From the NCBI RefSeq assembly GCF_001469165.1, contig NZ_JABX01000005.1:124001-188000 (forward strand): DNA of 64,000 bases. The letters run 5' to 3'. Source of the DNA: Thiohalocapsa sp. ML1 (GTDB lineage Bacteria > Pseudomonadota > Gammaproteobacteria > Chromatiales > Chromatiaceae). The translations under genes were made by a program, and so were the position numbers. Shown here one piece after another: positions 1-8,588 of the stretch. Position 1 is the first letter of the stretch. Each line of letters opens with the position of its first letter. A model generated the notes under the pieces. The model had not been told where the DNA came from. It did not search any database and saw only the letters and a list, made by a program, of their open reading frames with translations.

Positions 1-1158
1 TCAGCAGCCGTCGCCGTCGGGGCCGGTGCAGCCGGGCCGGGCGGCGACCGCCGCGGGGCTGGGGGCAGTGACGGACGGCGCCGGGCGCAGGCCGGTGGTG
101 ATGCGGGTGGTCAGGCGCTCGCTGCCGCGCATCAGCTCGATCGCCAGCTCGGTGCCGTCGCCCGCGGCGCTGATGCGCTTGCGCAGCGCGGGCGACGACG
201 GCACCGCTTCATCGCCGATTTTGACGATGACATCGCCGGCGCGGAGGTCCGCGGTGGCGGCGGGGCTCTCCTCCAGCACGCGCGTGACGAGCACCCCCTC
301 GCGCGTGCGCAGGCCGAAGCGCTGGGCGAGCGTCGCATCCAGCGTGCGCGCGCCGATGCCGATCCAGCCGCGGGTGACGTTGCCGTGGGCAGCGATCTCG
401 CGAACGACCTCCATGGCGCGGTCCGATGGGATCGCGAAGGCGACGCCCTCGGAGCGGCCGCTGTCCGACATGATGGCCGTGTTGATGCCGACGAGTAAGC
501 CGCGGGTGTCGATGAGTGCGCCGCCGGAATTGCCGGGGTTGACCGGGGCGTCGGTCTGGATGAAGTCTTCGATCTCCGTCAGCCCGAGATCATCGCGCCC
601 GGTGGCGCTGACAATGCCCTGACTCACGGTCTGATCCAGCCCGAAGGGGTTGCCGATGGCGAGCACGACGTCGCCCGGGCGCAGCCGTTCGGGCTCACCG
701 ACGGCGATGGCCGGGCCCACGGGCTCCGTGATGCGCAGTACGGCGAGGTCCGTCGCGGCGTCGACGCCGAGCAGCTCGGCCGCCTGAATGCCGTGCCCCG
801 GTGCCTCGACGCCGATGGCGTCCGCGCCGATGACGATGTGGCCGTTGGTCACCAAGAGGCCGTCGTCCGACACCACCACCGCCGAGCCGCGGCTCAGGCC
901 CGGGGTCGCGCCCGGCTGCGGCAGGGGCGTCGCGGCGGGGCCGAGCCGCTGGCCGAACACGCGCACCACCGACGGCGCCGCGCGCGCCACGGCATCGGCG
1001 TAAGATGCGGGGGCCGCGAGGTGCTCGGCGACCGGCGGGGCGCCGCCGAGCCCGCCGGCGCCCAGCACCAGCGCGAAGGCGACACAGAGCGCGCCGGCGC
1101 CGAAGCCGAGCCCGAAGGCGGCACTTAACGCGGCGATTGTTTTGAGCCGATCGGTCAT
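1..1158 (-). CDS. HtrA/DegS-like trypsin-like serine protease with one PDZ domain
   Basis: Periplasmic serine protease of the HtrA family (DegS/AlgW/DegQ type) acting in envelope protein quality control or sigma-E signalling. An N-terminal hydrophobic segment follows MTDRLKT. The catalytic triad is visible as TNGHIV (His), DAATDLAVL (Asp) and NPGNSGGAL (Ser). A single PDZ domain lies in the last third (GWIGIGARTL, AGDVIVKIGDEAV). One PDZ and an uncleaved-looking anchor favour a DegS/AlgW-type sensor protease over DegP. I chose the ATG at 1158; an in-frame ATG at 1194 would add 12 basic residues. The gene is divergent from the Nif3-like gene. The stop codon is the first three bases of the window, so the gene is complete. 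Confidence 0.93.
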   Translation of the reverse strand: MTDRLKTIAALSAAFGLGFGAGALCVAFALVLGAGGLGGAPPVAEHLAAPASYADAVARAAPSVVRVFGQRLGPAATPLPQPGATPGLSRGSAVVVSDDGLLVTNGHIVIGADAIGVEAPGHGIQAAELLGVDAATDLAVLRITEPVGPAIAVGEPERLRPGDVVLAIGNPFGLDQTVSQGIVSATGRDDLGLTEIEDFIQTDAPVNPGNSGGALIDTRGLLVGINTAIMSDSGRSEGVAFAIPSDRAMEVVREIAAHGNVTRGWIGIGARTLDATLAQRFGLRTREGVLVTRVLEESPAATADLRAGDVIVKIGDEAVPSSPALRKRISAAGDGTELAIELMRGSERLTTRITTGLRPAPSVTAPSPAAVAARPGCTGPDGDGC

Positions 1159-1244
1159 GCCGGGTAAGCTAGCATGCTGTTTCCGCCGGCGCATGTCGGC
1201 CGCCGGGTGTGTCGCACCGAGTTTCCAGGCGTTGCTGTTCGCTG

Positions 1245-1994
1245 ATGACTGACATCCATGCCATTGCCCGCCACTGCGACGAGCTCTTGGTCGTGGACGC
1301 GGTGAGCGACTACTGCCCGAACGGTTTGCAGGCGCTGGGCCGCCGGCCGGTGACGCGGCTTGTGAGCGGCGTGACGGCGAGCATGGCGCTCATCGAGGCC
1401 GCCGCCCGGGACGGCGCGGATGCGATCCTGGTGCACCACGGCTGGTTCTGGAAGGGCGATGACCCGCGCCTCATCGGCATGCACGGGCGGCGTGTCGCGG
1501 CATTGCTGACGGCGGGGCTGTCGCTGTTGGCCTATCACCTGCCGCTCGACCGGCATCCCGAGCTGGGCAACAACCGCCAGCTCGCGCGCGTGCTCGGTCT
1601 CCATGACCCCGGCCCCGCCGATGCCGACGGGCTGCTTTGGTGCGCGGAGCTCACAGCGCCGCTGTCCGGCCCGGCGCTCGCGGCGCACGTGGCGGAGCGG
1701 CTTGGCCGCGCCCCATTGCATGTGCCCGTGATCGAGCGCGATGTCCGCCGCATCGCCTGGTGCACCGGCGCCGCGCAGCGCTTCATTGAGCGTGCGGCGG
1801 ACCTGGGCGCGGACCTGTACCTGAGCGGGGAGGTGTCGGAGCAGACGGTGCATCAGGCGCGCGAGCTCGGCATCGACTACATTGCCGCCGGCCACCACGC
1901 GACGGAGCGCTACGGGGTGGCGGCGCTCGGTGACCATGTGGCGGAGCGCTTCGGGCTCGTGCACCGCTTCGTGGACATCGACAATCCGGCCTGA
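1245..1994 (+). CDS. Nif3-like dinuclear metal centre protein (YbgI family)
   Basis: Member of the Nif3/YbgI family, hexameric toroid proteins with a two-metal site; the physiological role is unsettled (older annotations say GTP cyclohydrolase I type 2). Metal-ligand motifs are visible: the VHHGWFW pair of histidines in the first half and AGHHATERYG near the C-terminus, preceded by the family-typical SGEVSEQTVHQARELG. Length (249 aa) matches E. coli YbgI. The ATG at 1245 is preferred because homology begins at MTDIHAIARHCDELL. Family assignment is firm, function is not. Confidence 0.92.
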   Translation: MTDIHAIARHCDELLVVDAVSDYCPNGLQALGRRPVTRLVSGVTASMALIEAAARDGADAILVHHGWFWKGDDPRLIGMHGRRVAALLTAGLSLLAYHLPLDRHPELGNNRQLARVLGLHDPGPADADGLLWCAELTAPLSGPALAAHVAERLGRAPLHVPVIERDVRRIAWCTGAAQRFIERAADLGADLYLSGEVSEQTVHQARELGIDYIAAGHHATERYGVAALGDHVAERFGLVHRFVDIDNPA

Positions 1995-2339
1995 CGAAAC
2001 AACTGACGTGGATGGGCTTTTCTGCTCTAAATCAGTGGTTTTGCGCTTTGTCGTCGTGCGACGAGACACTTTTGCGTGCAATGGAGGTCTCTTGGGCGGG
2101 GCGCGCAACCGTGCCGGACCGGCGGCAGGAAAACCTCATCGTCGCGGGGCCATCCTTGACCGGGGCTGGATCGATCACGGAAAATGCCCGATCCGTCGTG
2201 AAGAGCTTTCCGATATTCTGATTTTTTTCAATTCTCAGCCCGAAATTGCCTTGGATTCGGCTGGCTTAGGCCACCGGATCGCGGCAGATCGGGCCCAGCG
2301 GGGGTCGACCTGACAATGAACGCACAAGGTGTGGAGACC
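1995..2339. other. Intergenic region ahead of petABC
   Basis: This stretch of about 345 bases has no convincing gene. It is less GC-rich than its surroundings and must carry the petABC promoter. A small inverted repeat (CGTCGTGCGACG) lies near 2071 without a following T-run. I cannot identify clear -35/-10 boxes. Confidence 0.5.
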
Positions 2340-2936
2340 ATGGATTCGCCTCCGGCGGATCCGAAGCGCAGACGGGTGCTGATCGCCGCCACGAGCGCCC
2401 TCGGCGCCGTGGGCGTAGGCTTCGTCGCGGTACCCTTCATCTCCTCGATGAACCCGAGCGCGAAGGCGCGCGCCGCCGGTGCGCCGGTGATGGCGGACGT
2501 GAGCAAGCTGGAACCCGGCGCCTTGCTGCGCGTCAAATATCGCGGCCAGCCGATCTGGGTCGTGAATCGCACCGACGAGATGCTCGCGGCGCTCCCGACC
2601 ATGGACCCGAAGCTGGTGGACCCGGCCAGCGAGGTGCCGCAGCAGCCCGAGTATTGCCAGAACCCGACCCGCTCGATCAATCAATCCAAGTATTTCGTCG
2701 CCATCGGCATCTGCACCCACCTGGGCTGCGCGCCGACGTATCGCCCGGAGTTTGCACCGGACGATCTAGGCAAGGACTGGAAGGGCGGCTGGTTCTGCCC
2801 CTGCCACGGCTCGAAGTTCGACCTCGCGGGGCGTGTCTTCAAGGGTGTGCCGGCACCGACAAACCTGGTGATCCCGAAACACAAATACGTCAACGAGAAC
2901 ACCATCCTCGTCGGTGAGGATGAAGGAGCCGCCTGA
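2340..2936 (+). CDS. petA: Ubiquinol-cytochrome c reductase Rieske iron-sulfur subunit
   Basis: Rieske [2Fe-2S] subunit of the cytochrome bc1 complex, carrying electrons from ubiquinol to cytochrome c1 on the periplasmic face. The cluster-binding motifs CTHLGC and CPCHGS are both present in the C-terminal half, and an RRR-type N-terminus precedes one membrane anchor, as in Tat-exported Rieske proteins. I prefer the ATG at 2340 (AAGGTG eight bases upstream, about nine residues before RRR); an ATG at 2316 would add eight residues. First gene of petABC; its TGA shares its A with the petB ATG. Confidence 0.97.
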   Translation: MDSPPADPKRRRVLIAATSALGAVGVGFVAVPFISSMNPSAKARAAGAPVMADVSKLEPGALLRVKYRGQPIWVVNRTDEMLAALPTMDPKLVDPASEVPQQPEYCQNPTRSINQSKYFVAIGICTHLGCAPTYRPEFAPDDLGKDWKGGWFCPCHGSKFDLAGRVFKGVPAPTNLVIPKHKYVNENTILVGEDEGAA

Positions 2937-4219
2937 TGAGCAGCACTGAAACCACTGTCGGGAGCGAGCCCGGCATATCGCCGGCGCCGGGGGGGCTCCT
3001 CGGCTGGCTGGACAAGCGCTTCCCGGTGATGTCGGTCTGGAACGACCACCTGGCCCAGTACTACGCGCCGAAGAACATGGGCTTCTGGTCCTTCTTCGGC
3101 TCCCTCGCCCTGGTCGTCCTGGTGCTGCAGATCGTCACCGGTCTGTGGCTCGCGATGTCCTACAAGCCGTCCGCCACCGAGGCCTTCGCGTCGGTGGAAT
3201 ACATCATGCGCGACGTCAACTGGGGTTGGCTGATCCGCTACATGCATTCCACCGGATCGTCGTTCTTCTTCATTCTTGTGTACCTGCACATGTTCCGCGG
3301 ACTCATGTGGGGCTCCTACAAGAACCCGCGCGAGCTGTTGTGGATGATCGGCGTGATCATCTACCTGGCGATGATGGCCACCGCGTTCTTTGGCTACCTG
3401 CTGCCCTGGGGCCAGATGTCCTACTGGGGTGCGCAGGTCATCGTGAACCTGTTTGCGGCGGTACCGGGTATCGGTCCGGATCTGTCCACCTGGGTGCGCG
3501 GGGACTTCGTCATCTCCGATACGACGCTGAACCGCTTCTTCGCGTTCCACTTTTTGATCCCGTTCATCCTCGTGGCGCTCGTGTTCCTGCACATCGTCGC
3601 GCTGCACACCGTGGGCTCCACCAACCCCGACGGCATCGAGATCAAGAAGGGCCCGAAGGGGAACAAGTGGAGCAAGACGGCGCCGGCGGACGGCATCCCC
3701 TTCCATCCGTACTACACCGTGAAGGACATCGTCGGCCTGATCGTGTTTGCGGCCATCTTCTCGCTGGTGGTGTTCTACGCACCGGACTTGGGTGGCCTGT
3801 TCCTGGAGCCGCCGAACTTCCAGCCGGCCGATCCATTGAAGACGCCCGAGCATATCGCCCCGGTGTGGTACTTCACGCCCTACTACGCAATGCTGCGCGC
3901 GGTGCCGCCCATCGGTGGCTCCCAGTTCCCGGGCGTTGTGGTGATGTTCGGCGCGATCTTCATCTTGTTCTTCCTGCCCTGGCTGGACCGCAGCCCGGTG
4001 CGCTCCATGCGCTATAAGGGCGTCCTGTCCAAGGTGTTCCTGGCCGCCTTCGCCGTGTCCTTCGTGGTGCTGGCGTATCTCGGCCTGAAACCGTCTAGCG
4101 ATCTGTACACGCTGCTCGCGCAGATCTTCACCGTCGTGTATTTCGCGTACTTCCTGCTGATGCCGATCTACACCAAGCTGGAAAAGACCAAGCCCGTGCC
4201 GGAAAGGGTGACCTCATGA
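2936..4219 (+). CDS. petB: Cytochrome b of the bc1 complex
   Basis: Membrane core subunit of complex III, with two b hemes and the quinol oxidation and quinone reduction sites. The protein is 427 aa, the full-length proteobacterial form rather than the split b6/subunit IV form. Heme-ligand histidines are visible in RYMHSTGSSFFF/VYLHMFRG and FAFHFLIP/VFLHIVALH, and the Qo-site motif appears as PVWYFTPYYAMLRA (PEWY is replaced by PVWY). Translationally coupled to petA and petC through overlapping stop and start codons. Confidence 0.97.
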   Translation: MSSTETTVGSEPGISPAPGGLLGWLDKRFPVMSVWNDHLAQYYAPKNMGFWSFFGSLALVVLVLQIVTGLWLAMSYKPSATEAFASVEYIMRDVNWGWLIRYMHSTGSSFFFILVYLHMFRGLMWGSYKNPRELLWMIGVIIYLAMMATAFFGYLLPWGQMSYWGAQVIVNLFAAVPGIGPDLSTWVRGDFVISDTTLNRFFAFHFLIPFILVALVFLHIVALHTVGSTNPDGIEIKKGPKGNKWSKTAPADGIPFHPYYTVKDIVGLIVFAAIFSLVVFYAPDLGGLFLEPPNFQPADPLKTPEHIAPVWYFTPYYAMLRAVPPIGGSQFPGVVVMFGAIFILFFLPWLDRSPVRSMRYKGVLSKVFLAAFAVSFVVLAYLGLKPSSDLYTLLAQIFTVVYFAYFLLMPIYTKLEKTKPVPERVTS

Positions 4220-4950
4220 GACAAGCACTGATCGCAGGCCTGCTGCTGCTGCTGCCGTTGACCGCCGGTGCCGCCGGTGGCCATGGCCCGGACCTGCAGG
4301 ATGCCAACATCGACCTTAAGGACAAGGCATCCCTGCAACGCGGTGCCAAGTACTTCGCCAACTACTGCTTGGGCTGCCACTCCCTTCAGTACATGCGCTA
4401 CAACCGCATGGCGGAGGATTTGGGTATTCCGGACGATGAGTTGCGCGCGAACCTCATCTTCGGCGACTCCAACCCGGGCGACCTGATGACCATCGCGCTA
4501 CGGCCCGAGGACGGTGAGAAGTGGTTCGGTACCGCGATTCCGGACCTGACGCTGGTCACGCGCTGGCGCAGCCCGGACTGGGTGTACACCTATCTCAAGA
4601 GCTATTACGCCGACGAGTCGCGTCCCTACGGCGTCAACAACATGTTGTTCCCTAAGGTCGGTATGCCCGATGCGCTGGCTGGCCTCCAGGGTGTTCAGAA
4701 GGCCATCTACGCGCACGGACATAGCAGCGGCGATGAGCATGTCGTCGGCGTCGAGCTGGTGGAGCCCGGCGCGCTGACGGAGCAGGAATACGACACCATG
4801 GTCAGAGACATCACCAATTTCCTGACCTACGTCGGCGAGCCCATCCGGCTGGAGCGTCGGAGCCTCGGCTTATACGTGCTCCTGTTCCTGGGTCTCATGT
4901 TCATCGTCGCCTTCTACCTGAAGAAGGAGTTCTGGAAGGACGTCCACTGA
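4216..4950 (+). CDS. petC: Cytochrome c1
   Basis: Heme c subunit of the bc1 complex, passing electrons to soluble cytochromes. A signal peptide (LIAGLLLLLPLTAGAAGG) precedes a single CLGCH heme site in NYCLGCHSLQYMRYNR. A C-terminal membrane anchor (LYVLLFLGLMFIVAFYLKKE) ends in a basic stop-transfer. The ATG at 4216 overlaps the petB TGA by four bases. Together with petA and petB this is a complete three-subunit bc1 complex, usable for respiration and, if the host is phototrophic, for cyclic photosynthetic electron flow. Confidence 0.97.
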   Translation: MRQALIAGLLLLLPLTAGAAGGHGPDLQDANIDLKDKASLQRGAKYFANYCLGCHSLQYMRYNRMAEDLGIPDDELRANLIFGDSNPGDLMTIALRPEDGEKWFGTAIPDLTLVTRWRSPDWVYTYLKSYYADESRPYGVNNMLFPKVGMPDALAGLQGVQKAIYAHGHSSGDEHVVGVELVEPGALTEQEYDTMVRDITNFLTYVGEPIRLERRSLGLYVLLFLGLMFIVAFYLKKEFWKDVH

Positions 4951-5330
4951 CCGTGCGCTGGAGCCTGCGCTGAGCCGTTTCCCGCGCTGAGCTCAGCCCC
5001 GCGTCGGACGACCGCCGGCGCGGGCCTTCCCGGGGCAGGGCAGCCCCCCTCTTCCTGCATGGGTACCGTGCCCGTGCGTCAGCAGTCATCCCGCCAGCCC
5101 CACACTGAGACCATTGGACCGCGAGCGGTTCTGCCCTGACAGCGGATTGGATCGGTCCGGGCAGACCGATTTGCGATACCCGAAAGGGTGTATCCTAGCG
5201 ATTCGAGGCCGTCGGCGGCTCTAAGCCCGCCCGCGCCGTCGAGCCTTGTCTTGTTCTGATTCTGCCGCGGGACGCCGGCGCCCGCTTCGGCATTGATGTG
5301 ACGCCGGTTGCCACCGAGAGTTGAGGTGTG
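4951..5330. other. Intergenic region between petC and sspA
   Basis: No gene is evident in this stretch of about 380 bases. A small stem-loop (GATACCC, loop GAAA, then GGGTGTATC) lies near 5175-5195 and may belong to the sspA leader. There is no T-run after it, so I do not call it a terminator. Confidence 0.4.
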
Positions 5331-5936
5331 ATGACGCTCTTCTCAGATCCCAAGTGCCCTTACTGCCATCGGGTGCGCATGGTCCTTGCCGAGAAAAAGA
5401 TCAACATCGACGTTGTCGACGTGGATGCGCAGGACCTGCCCGCCGAGGTGATCGGCGCGAATCCCTACGGGACCGTGCCGACACTGGTTGACCGGGATCT
5501 CGTGCTCTACGAATCGCCGATTATCTTGGAGTATCTCGACGAGCGCTTTCCGCACCCACCGCTGCTCCCGGTCGACCCAGTGGCGCGGGCCAGCGCGCGC
5601 CTTTTCATGTTTCGGGTAGACCGCGACTGGTATTCGCTGATGGGGCAGATCGTGCACGGCGACGCAGAGACCGCGGCCCGTGCGCGGGACGATCTGCGCC
5701 GAAGCTTGACCGAATCTGCCGCCATCTTCGGCGCACATGCATTCTTCATGAGTGACGAGTTTTCGCTCGTGGACTGCTACGTCGGGCCATTGTTGTGGCG
5801 GCTGCCGGTGCTGCGGGTGGACTTGCCCGCCGCGGCGGCGCCCGTGACCGAGTACGCCGCCCGCCTGTTCGAGTGGCCGTCCTTCCGGCGCAGCCTGTCT
5901 GAGGCCGAGCGGGAGATGGTCTCCGACCTCGCCTGA
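5331..5936 (+). CDS. sspA: Stringent starvation protein A (GST-fold RNA polymerase-associated)
   Basis: Glutathione-S-transferase-fold protein that in E. coli binds RNA polymerase and acts in stationary-phase and acid-stress transcription. The thioredoxin-like N-domain starts MTLFSDPKCPYCHRVRMVL and contains YGTVPTLVDRDLVLYESPII, the SspA/GST glutathione-site region. The all-alpha C-domain ends in EMVSDLA. As I recall, E. coli SspA lacks the CPYC motif seen here, so redox activity cannot be excluded. ATG at 5331 is preferred over the adjacent in-frame GTG at 5328. sspB follows by about 70 bp, the usual operon order. Confidence 0.92.
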   Translation: MTLFSDPKCPYCHRVRMVLAEKKINIDVVDVDAQDLPAEVIGANPYGTVPTLVDRDLVLYESPIILEYLDERFPHPPLLPVDPVARASARLFMFRVDRDWYSLMGQIVHGDAETAARARDDLRRSLTESAAIFGAHAFFMSDEFSLVDCYVGPLLWRLPVLRVDLPAAAAPVTEYAARLFEWPSFRRSLSEAEREMVSDLA

Positions 5937-6008
5937 CGACCGCGGGCTTACCCTTTCGCGCAGCCGAGCCTAGCCTTTTCGCCATCACCGTGCCCCTCGG
6001 TGACCGTC

Positions 6009-6422
6009 ATGACCTCGAACCGACCCTACCTGATCCGCGCCATCTACGATTGGATCATCGATAACGGCATGACGCCGCACCTGATGGTGGATGCGGAGCA
6101 TCCTTCGTCCATCGTGCCGTTGGAGTTCGCGGACGAGGGCCGCATCGTGCTCAACGTTGCGCCGCATGCGGTGCATGGCTTCCACATCGGCAATGACCTG
6201 ATACGGTTCTCGGCCCGCTTCGGCGGCCAGCCGTTCGCCATCGAGCTTGCCCCGCAGGCCGTGTTGGGTCTGTTCGCGCGGGAGAACGGGCAGGGCATGC
6301 TCTTTCCGGAAGAAGATCTGCCCGCCGACAACGACAGCAGTGCCGGGGACCCGGGGCAGGGCGAAGACGATAACGACGCCCCGAAGAAGCCCTCTCGGCC
6401 GAACCTCAGGGTCATCAAGTAA
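6009..6422 (+). CDS. sspB: ClpXP adaptor protein SspB
   Basis: Adaptor that delivers ssrA-tagged and some other substrates to ClpXP. The substrate-binding domain is recognised from RPYLIRAIYDWIIDNGMTP, IVLNVAPHAVHGF and FSARFGGQP. After an acidic, disordered linker the C-terminal tail PNLRVIK matches the ClpX-docking XB peptide (LRVVK in E. coli). The ATG at 6009 is favoured over a GTG at 6000. The sspA-sspB order supports the call. Confidence 0.94.
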   Translation: MTSNRPYLIRAIYDWIIDNGMTPHLMVDAEHPSSIVPLEFADEGRIVLNVAPHAVHGFHIGNDLIRFSARFGGQPFAIELAPQAVLGLFARENGQGMLFPEEDLPADNDSSAGDPGQGEDDNDAPKKPSRPNLRVIK

Positions 6423-6492
6423 CGCCACCGGCGCCCAATAGGAACGCGAAAATCGAAGGATCTCGCCGGTCTGACTCGATCCCCCCCCGCGC

Positions 6493-6834
6493 TCAGGGCT
6501 CGAAGCGCCCCTCTCCCGTCTCGGGCTCGGGCTCGGCATCACCCAGGCTCAAGGACTGTAGCCGTAGCCCAAGCAACACGAGCTGCCCGGGCTGGCGCTC
6601 CACCCCGTCCGCGCTGAGCTCGAAGCCATAGGTCCGACGCAGCTTGAGCCCGTCGGCCGTCCAGCGCAGCGCCAGAGCACGCAGCACCACCGCCTGGTCC
6701 AGCAACTGCACGTCGGCGCGCTCGCAGGCCCGACGCGCGTAGGCCAGCGCCAGCTCGTGCGCCCGGAGCGTATTCAGCCAGAGCCAGCCCGCCAGCAACA
6801 CCAGCAAAAGCGCGCTCAGGTTGCCGACTGTCAT
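6493..6834 (-). CDS. DUF3301-family single-helix membrane protein
   Basis: Small protein of 113 aa with an N-terminal membrane helix (LSALLLVLLAGWLWLNTL) followed by ARRACERADVQLLDQAV and LRRTYGFELSADG, the pattern I recognise as DUF3301. Function is unknown. Its start overlaps the stop of the upstream AI-2E transporter gene by four bases, so the two are translationally coupled. It converges with sspB and no clear terminator separates them. Confidence 0.8.
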   Translation of the reverse strand: MTVGNLSALLLVLLAGWLWLNTLRAHELALAYARRACERADVQLLDQAVVLRALALRWTADGLKLRRTYGFELSADGVERQPGQLVLLGLRLQSLSLGDAEPEPETGEGRFEP

Positions 6835-7967
6835 ACCCGTTCTGCACCTTCACGGCTGGCCTGCTGTTGGTCGCGCCGCGGCGAGCACAGCGGCAGGGCC
6901 TCGCCATGCCCCGCCGCCATCGCGGCTCGCGCCTCCTCTGCCGGGCCCAGCATGATGGCGATGGGATAGGTCTGCGGGCTCGCGCCAAAGGCGATCTTCA
7001 GCGCCATCGTCAGCGGCACCGACAGGAACATGCCGGCCGGGCCGAGCACGAAGCCCCAAAACACGAGCGACAGGAACACTACCAGCGTTGATAACCCGAG
7101 CCCGCGGCCCATGACGCGCGGCTCGATGAAGTTGCCGATGCCGATGTTCACGACCATGAAGCCGAGTGAGGCCAGCAGCGCGTCGTCGATGCCGAGCTTG
7201 ATCAGCGCCAGCAGCACCGCCGGTACCGCGGCGATGATGGAGCCGATGGTGGGCACGAAGTTCAGCAGGAACGCGAGCATCCCCCACATGGCCGCGAAGG
7301 CGACGCCGAGAAAGCTGAGCCAAGCCCAGATCAGCAAGCCGGTGACGAGGCTGGTGCAGGCCTTGATGAACATGTACCGGTTGATGGTGAACATCACCTC
7401 GCGCAAGTGGTCCAGCGAGGCCTCCGGCGCCCGCAGCGCGGCGCGCAGCTTGCTCGGCAGGCTGTTGGCCTCGAACAGCATGAACATGACCGTGAGCAGG
7501 ATCATGAAGGCGTTGGTCAGCAACGCGCCCAGGCCGCGGATGAGCTCGCCGGCGAAGCCGAAGATCCGCATGGGGTCGAACAAGGCGTTCAGCGATTCCC
7601 GCGAGACATGGACGCCGACGCCGTCAAGCCAGGTCACGAGCTCGCCGGACATGACCCGCACGCGCTGCTGGTAGATGGGCAGGCTCGCGTTGAACTCGTT
7701 TACGGAGCCCGCGAACATCGCGAGTACGGCACCGCCGGCCCCCACCAGCACCGCGACGATCAGCAGCATCGCGGCCCAGGTCGGCATGCCGTGGCTCTGC
7801 ATGTACTTGAGCGGCGGCACCAGCAGCATGGCGATGAACGCTGAGAGCAGAAACAGTGTCACCATAGTCGACGCTGCCTTGAGCCCGGCAACGACGACAA
7901 CGAAGGCGCCCGCAACGAGCAGGAAGCGCGCCGCCGACGTGAAGCCAATCTCCTGCGTGCGGTGCAT
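6831..7967 (-). CDS. AI-2E family transporter (PerM/TqsA type)
   Basis: Polytopic membrane protein of 378 aa from the AI-2E exporter superfamily; members export autoinducer-2 or act as permeases or Na+/H+ antiporters, so the substrate is not predictable. About seven to eight hydrophobic segments are visible, with family blocks FLLNFVPTIGSIIAA and IEPRVMGRGLGLSTLVVFLSLVFWG (shown in part). Starts at an ATG ten bases after the stop of the lipoprotein gene upstream, so lipoprotein, transporter and DUF3301 genes probably form one minus-strand unit. Confidence 0.9.
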   Translation of the reverse strand: MHRTQEIGFTSAARFLLVAGAFVVVVAGLKAASTMVTLFLLSAFIAMLLVPPLKYMQSHGMPTWAAMLLIVAVLVGAGGAVLAMFAGSVNEFNASLPIYQQRVRVMSGELVTWLDGVGVHVSRESLNALFDPMRIFGFAGELIRGLGALLTNAFMILLTVMFMLFEANSLPSKLRAALRAPEASLDHLREVMFTINRYMFIKACTSLVTGLLIWAWLSFLGVAFAAMWGMLAFLLNFVPTIGSIIAAVPAVLLALIKLGIDDALLASLGFMVVNIGIGNFIEPRVMGRGLGLSTLVVFLSLVFWGFVLGPAGMFLSVPLTMALKIAFGASPQTYPIAIMLGPAEEARAAMAAGHGEALPLCSPRRDQQQASREGAERV

Positions 7968-7976
7968 CGGGCCGCG

Positions 7977-8390
7977 TCAGAACGCCGGCAGGCCGCTGTG
8001 CAGCAGCCAGACCTTGCGCGTGTCGTCCCAGCGCCAGTCCTGGCGGTCCAGCACCTGCTTGAGGCGCTGCTCGTCCTGCAGCACGTAGTCGATGCGGGCG
8101 AGTCGTAACGACTTCCCCTCGGGCGTAATCTCCGACGGGCCCACGACCTCATAGCCCGTCACGCGCACGTTCTTGAGCGCCGTGAGGTCTAGGTCCTTGC
8201 GCGCGTCCGCGTGCATCAGCTCCACGACTGCCTCCCAGTAGCCCCAGCGCACGGCCTCATGGTGGGTGTTGGCGGCGGCGAGCAGCGCCTCGGCGCGGCG
8301 GTCCTCTTGGATGGTGCCGCAGCCGGTAAGGCCGGCCTGCAGAAGCACAAGCAGGGCCGGCAGGGCGGCGAGGCGCAGTGAATTCGGCAT
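7977..8390 (-). CDS. Small outer-membrane-type lipoprotein
   Basis: Protein of 137 aa starting MPNSLRLAALPALLVLLQAG with a lipobox LTGC, hence a predicted lipoprotein. The mature part is a compact alpha/beta sequence with WGYWEAVVELMHADARKDL and a tail WRWDDTRKVWLLHSGLPAF. I do not recognise a characterised family. Upstream of and close to the AI-2E transporter gene, so probably co-transcribed. Confidence 0.75.
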   Translation of the reverse strand: MPNSLRLAALPALLVLLQAGLTGCGTIQEDRRAEALLAAANTHHEAVRWGYWEAVVELMHADARKDLDLTALKNVRVTGYEVVGPSEITPEGKSLRLARIDYVLQDEQRLKQVLDRQDWRWDDTRKVWLLHSGLPAF

Positions 8391-8588
8391 GGCGTCCTGG
8401 GGGTGGTTATAGCGCATACCGGCGCTGCGGCAGCCTGGGAACGGCGGGGACGCTTGATGATAAACGTCGCCGGGTCCGCGGCCAACGGCAGGCTCCGGCA
8501 CTGCTTCCCGGATCGAGACCTGCGGGCGACGTTGCGGCCGCTGCGCTATCATGCTCGGCCACCAAGCCGACCCGTCCGATCCCTTATC

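Noticed and set aside
2681-3853. Long open frame (390 aa) on the minus strand across petA-petB
   Set aside because: It is antisense to well-conserved petA and petB, has a composition typical of reversed GC-rich codons, and no recognisable domain.
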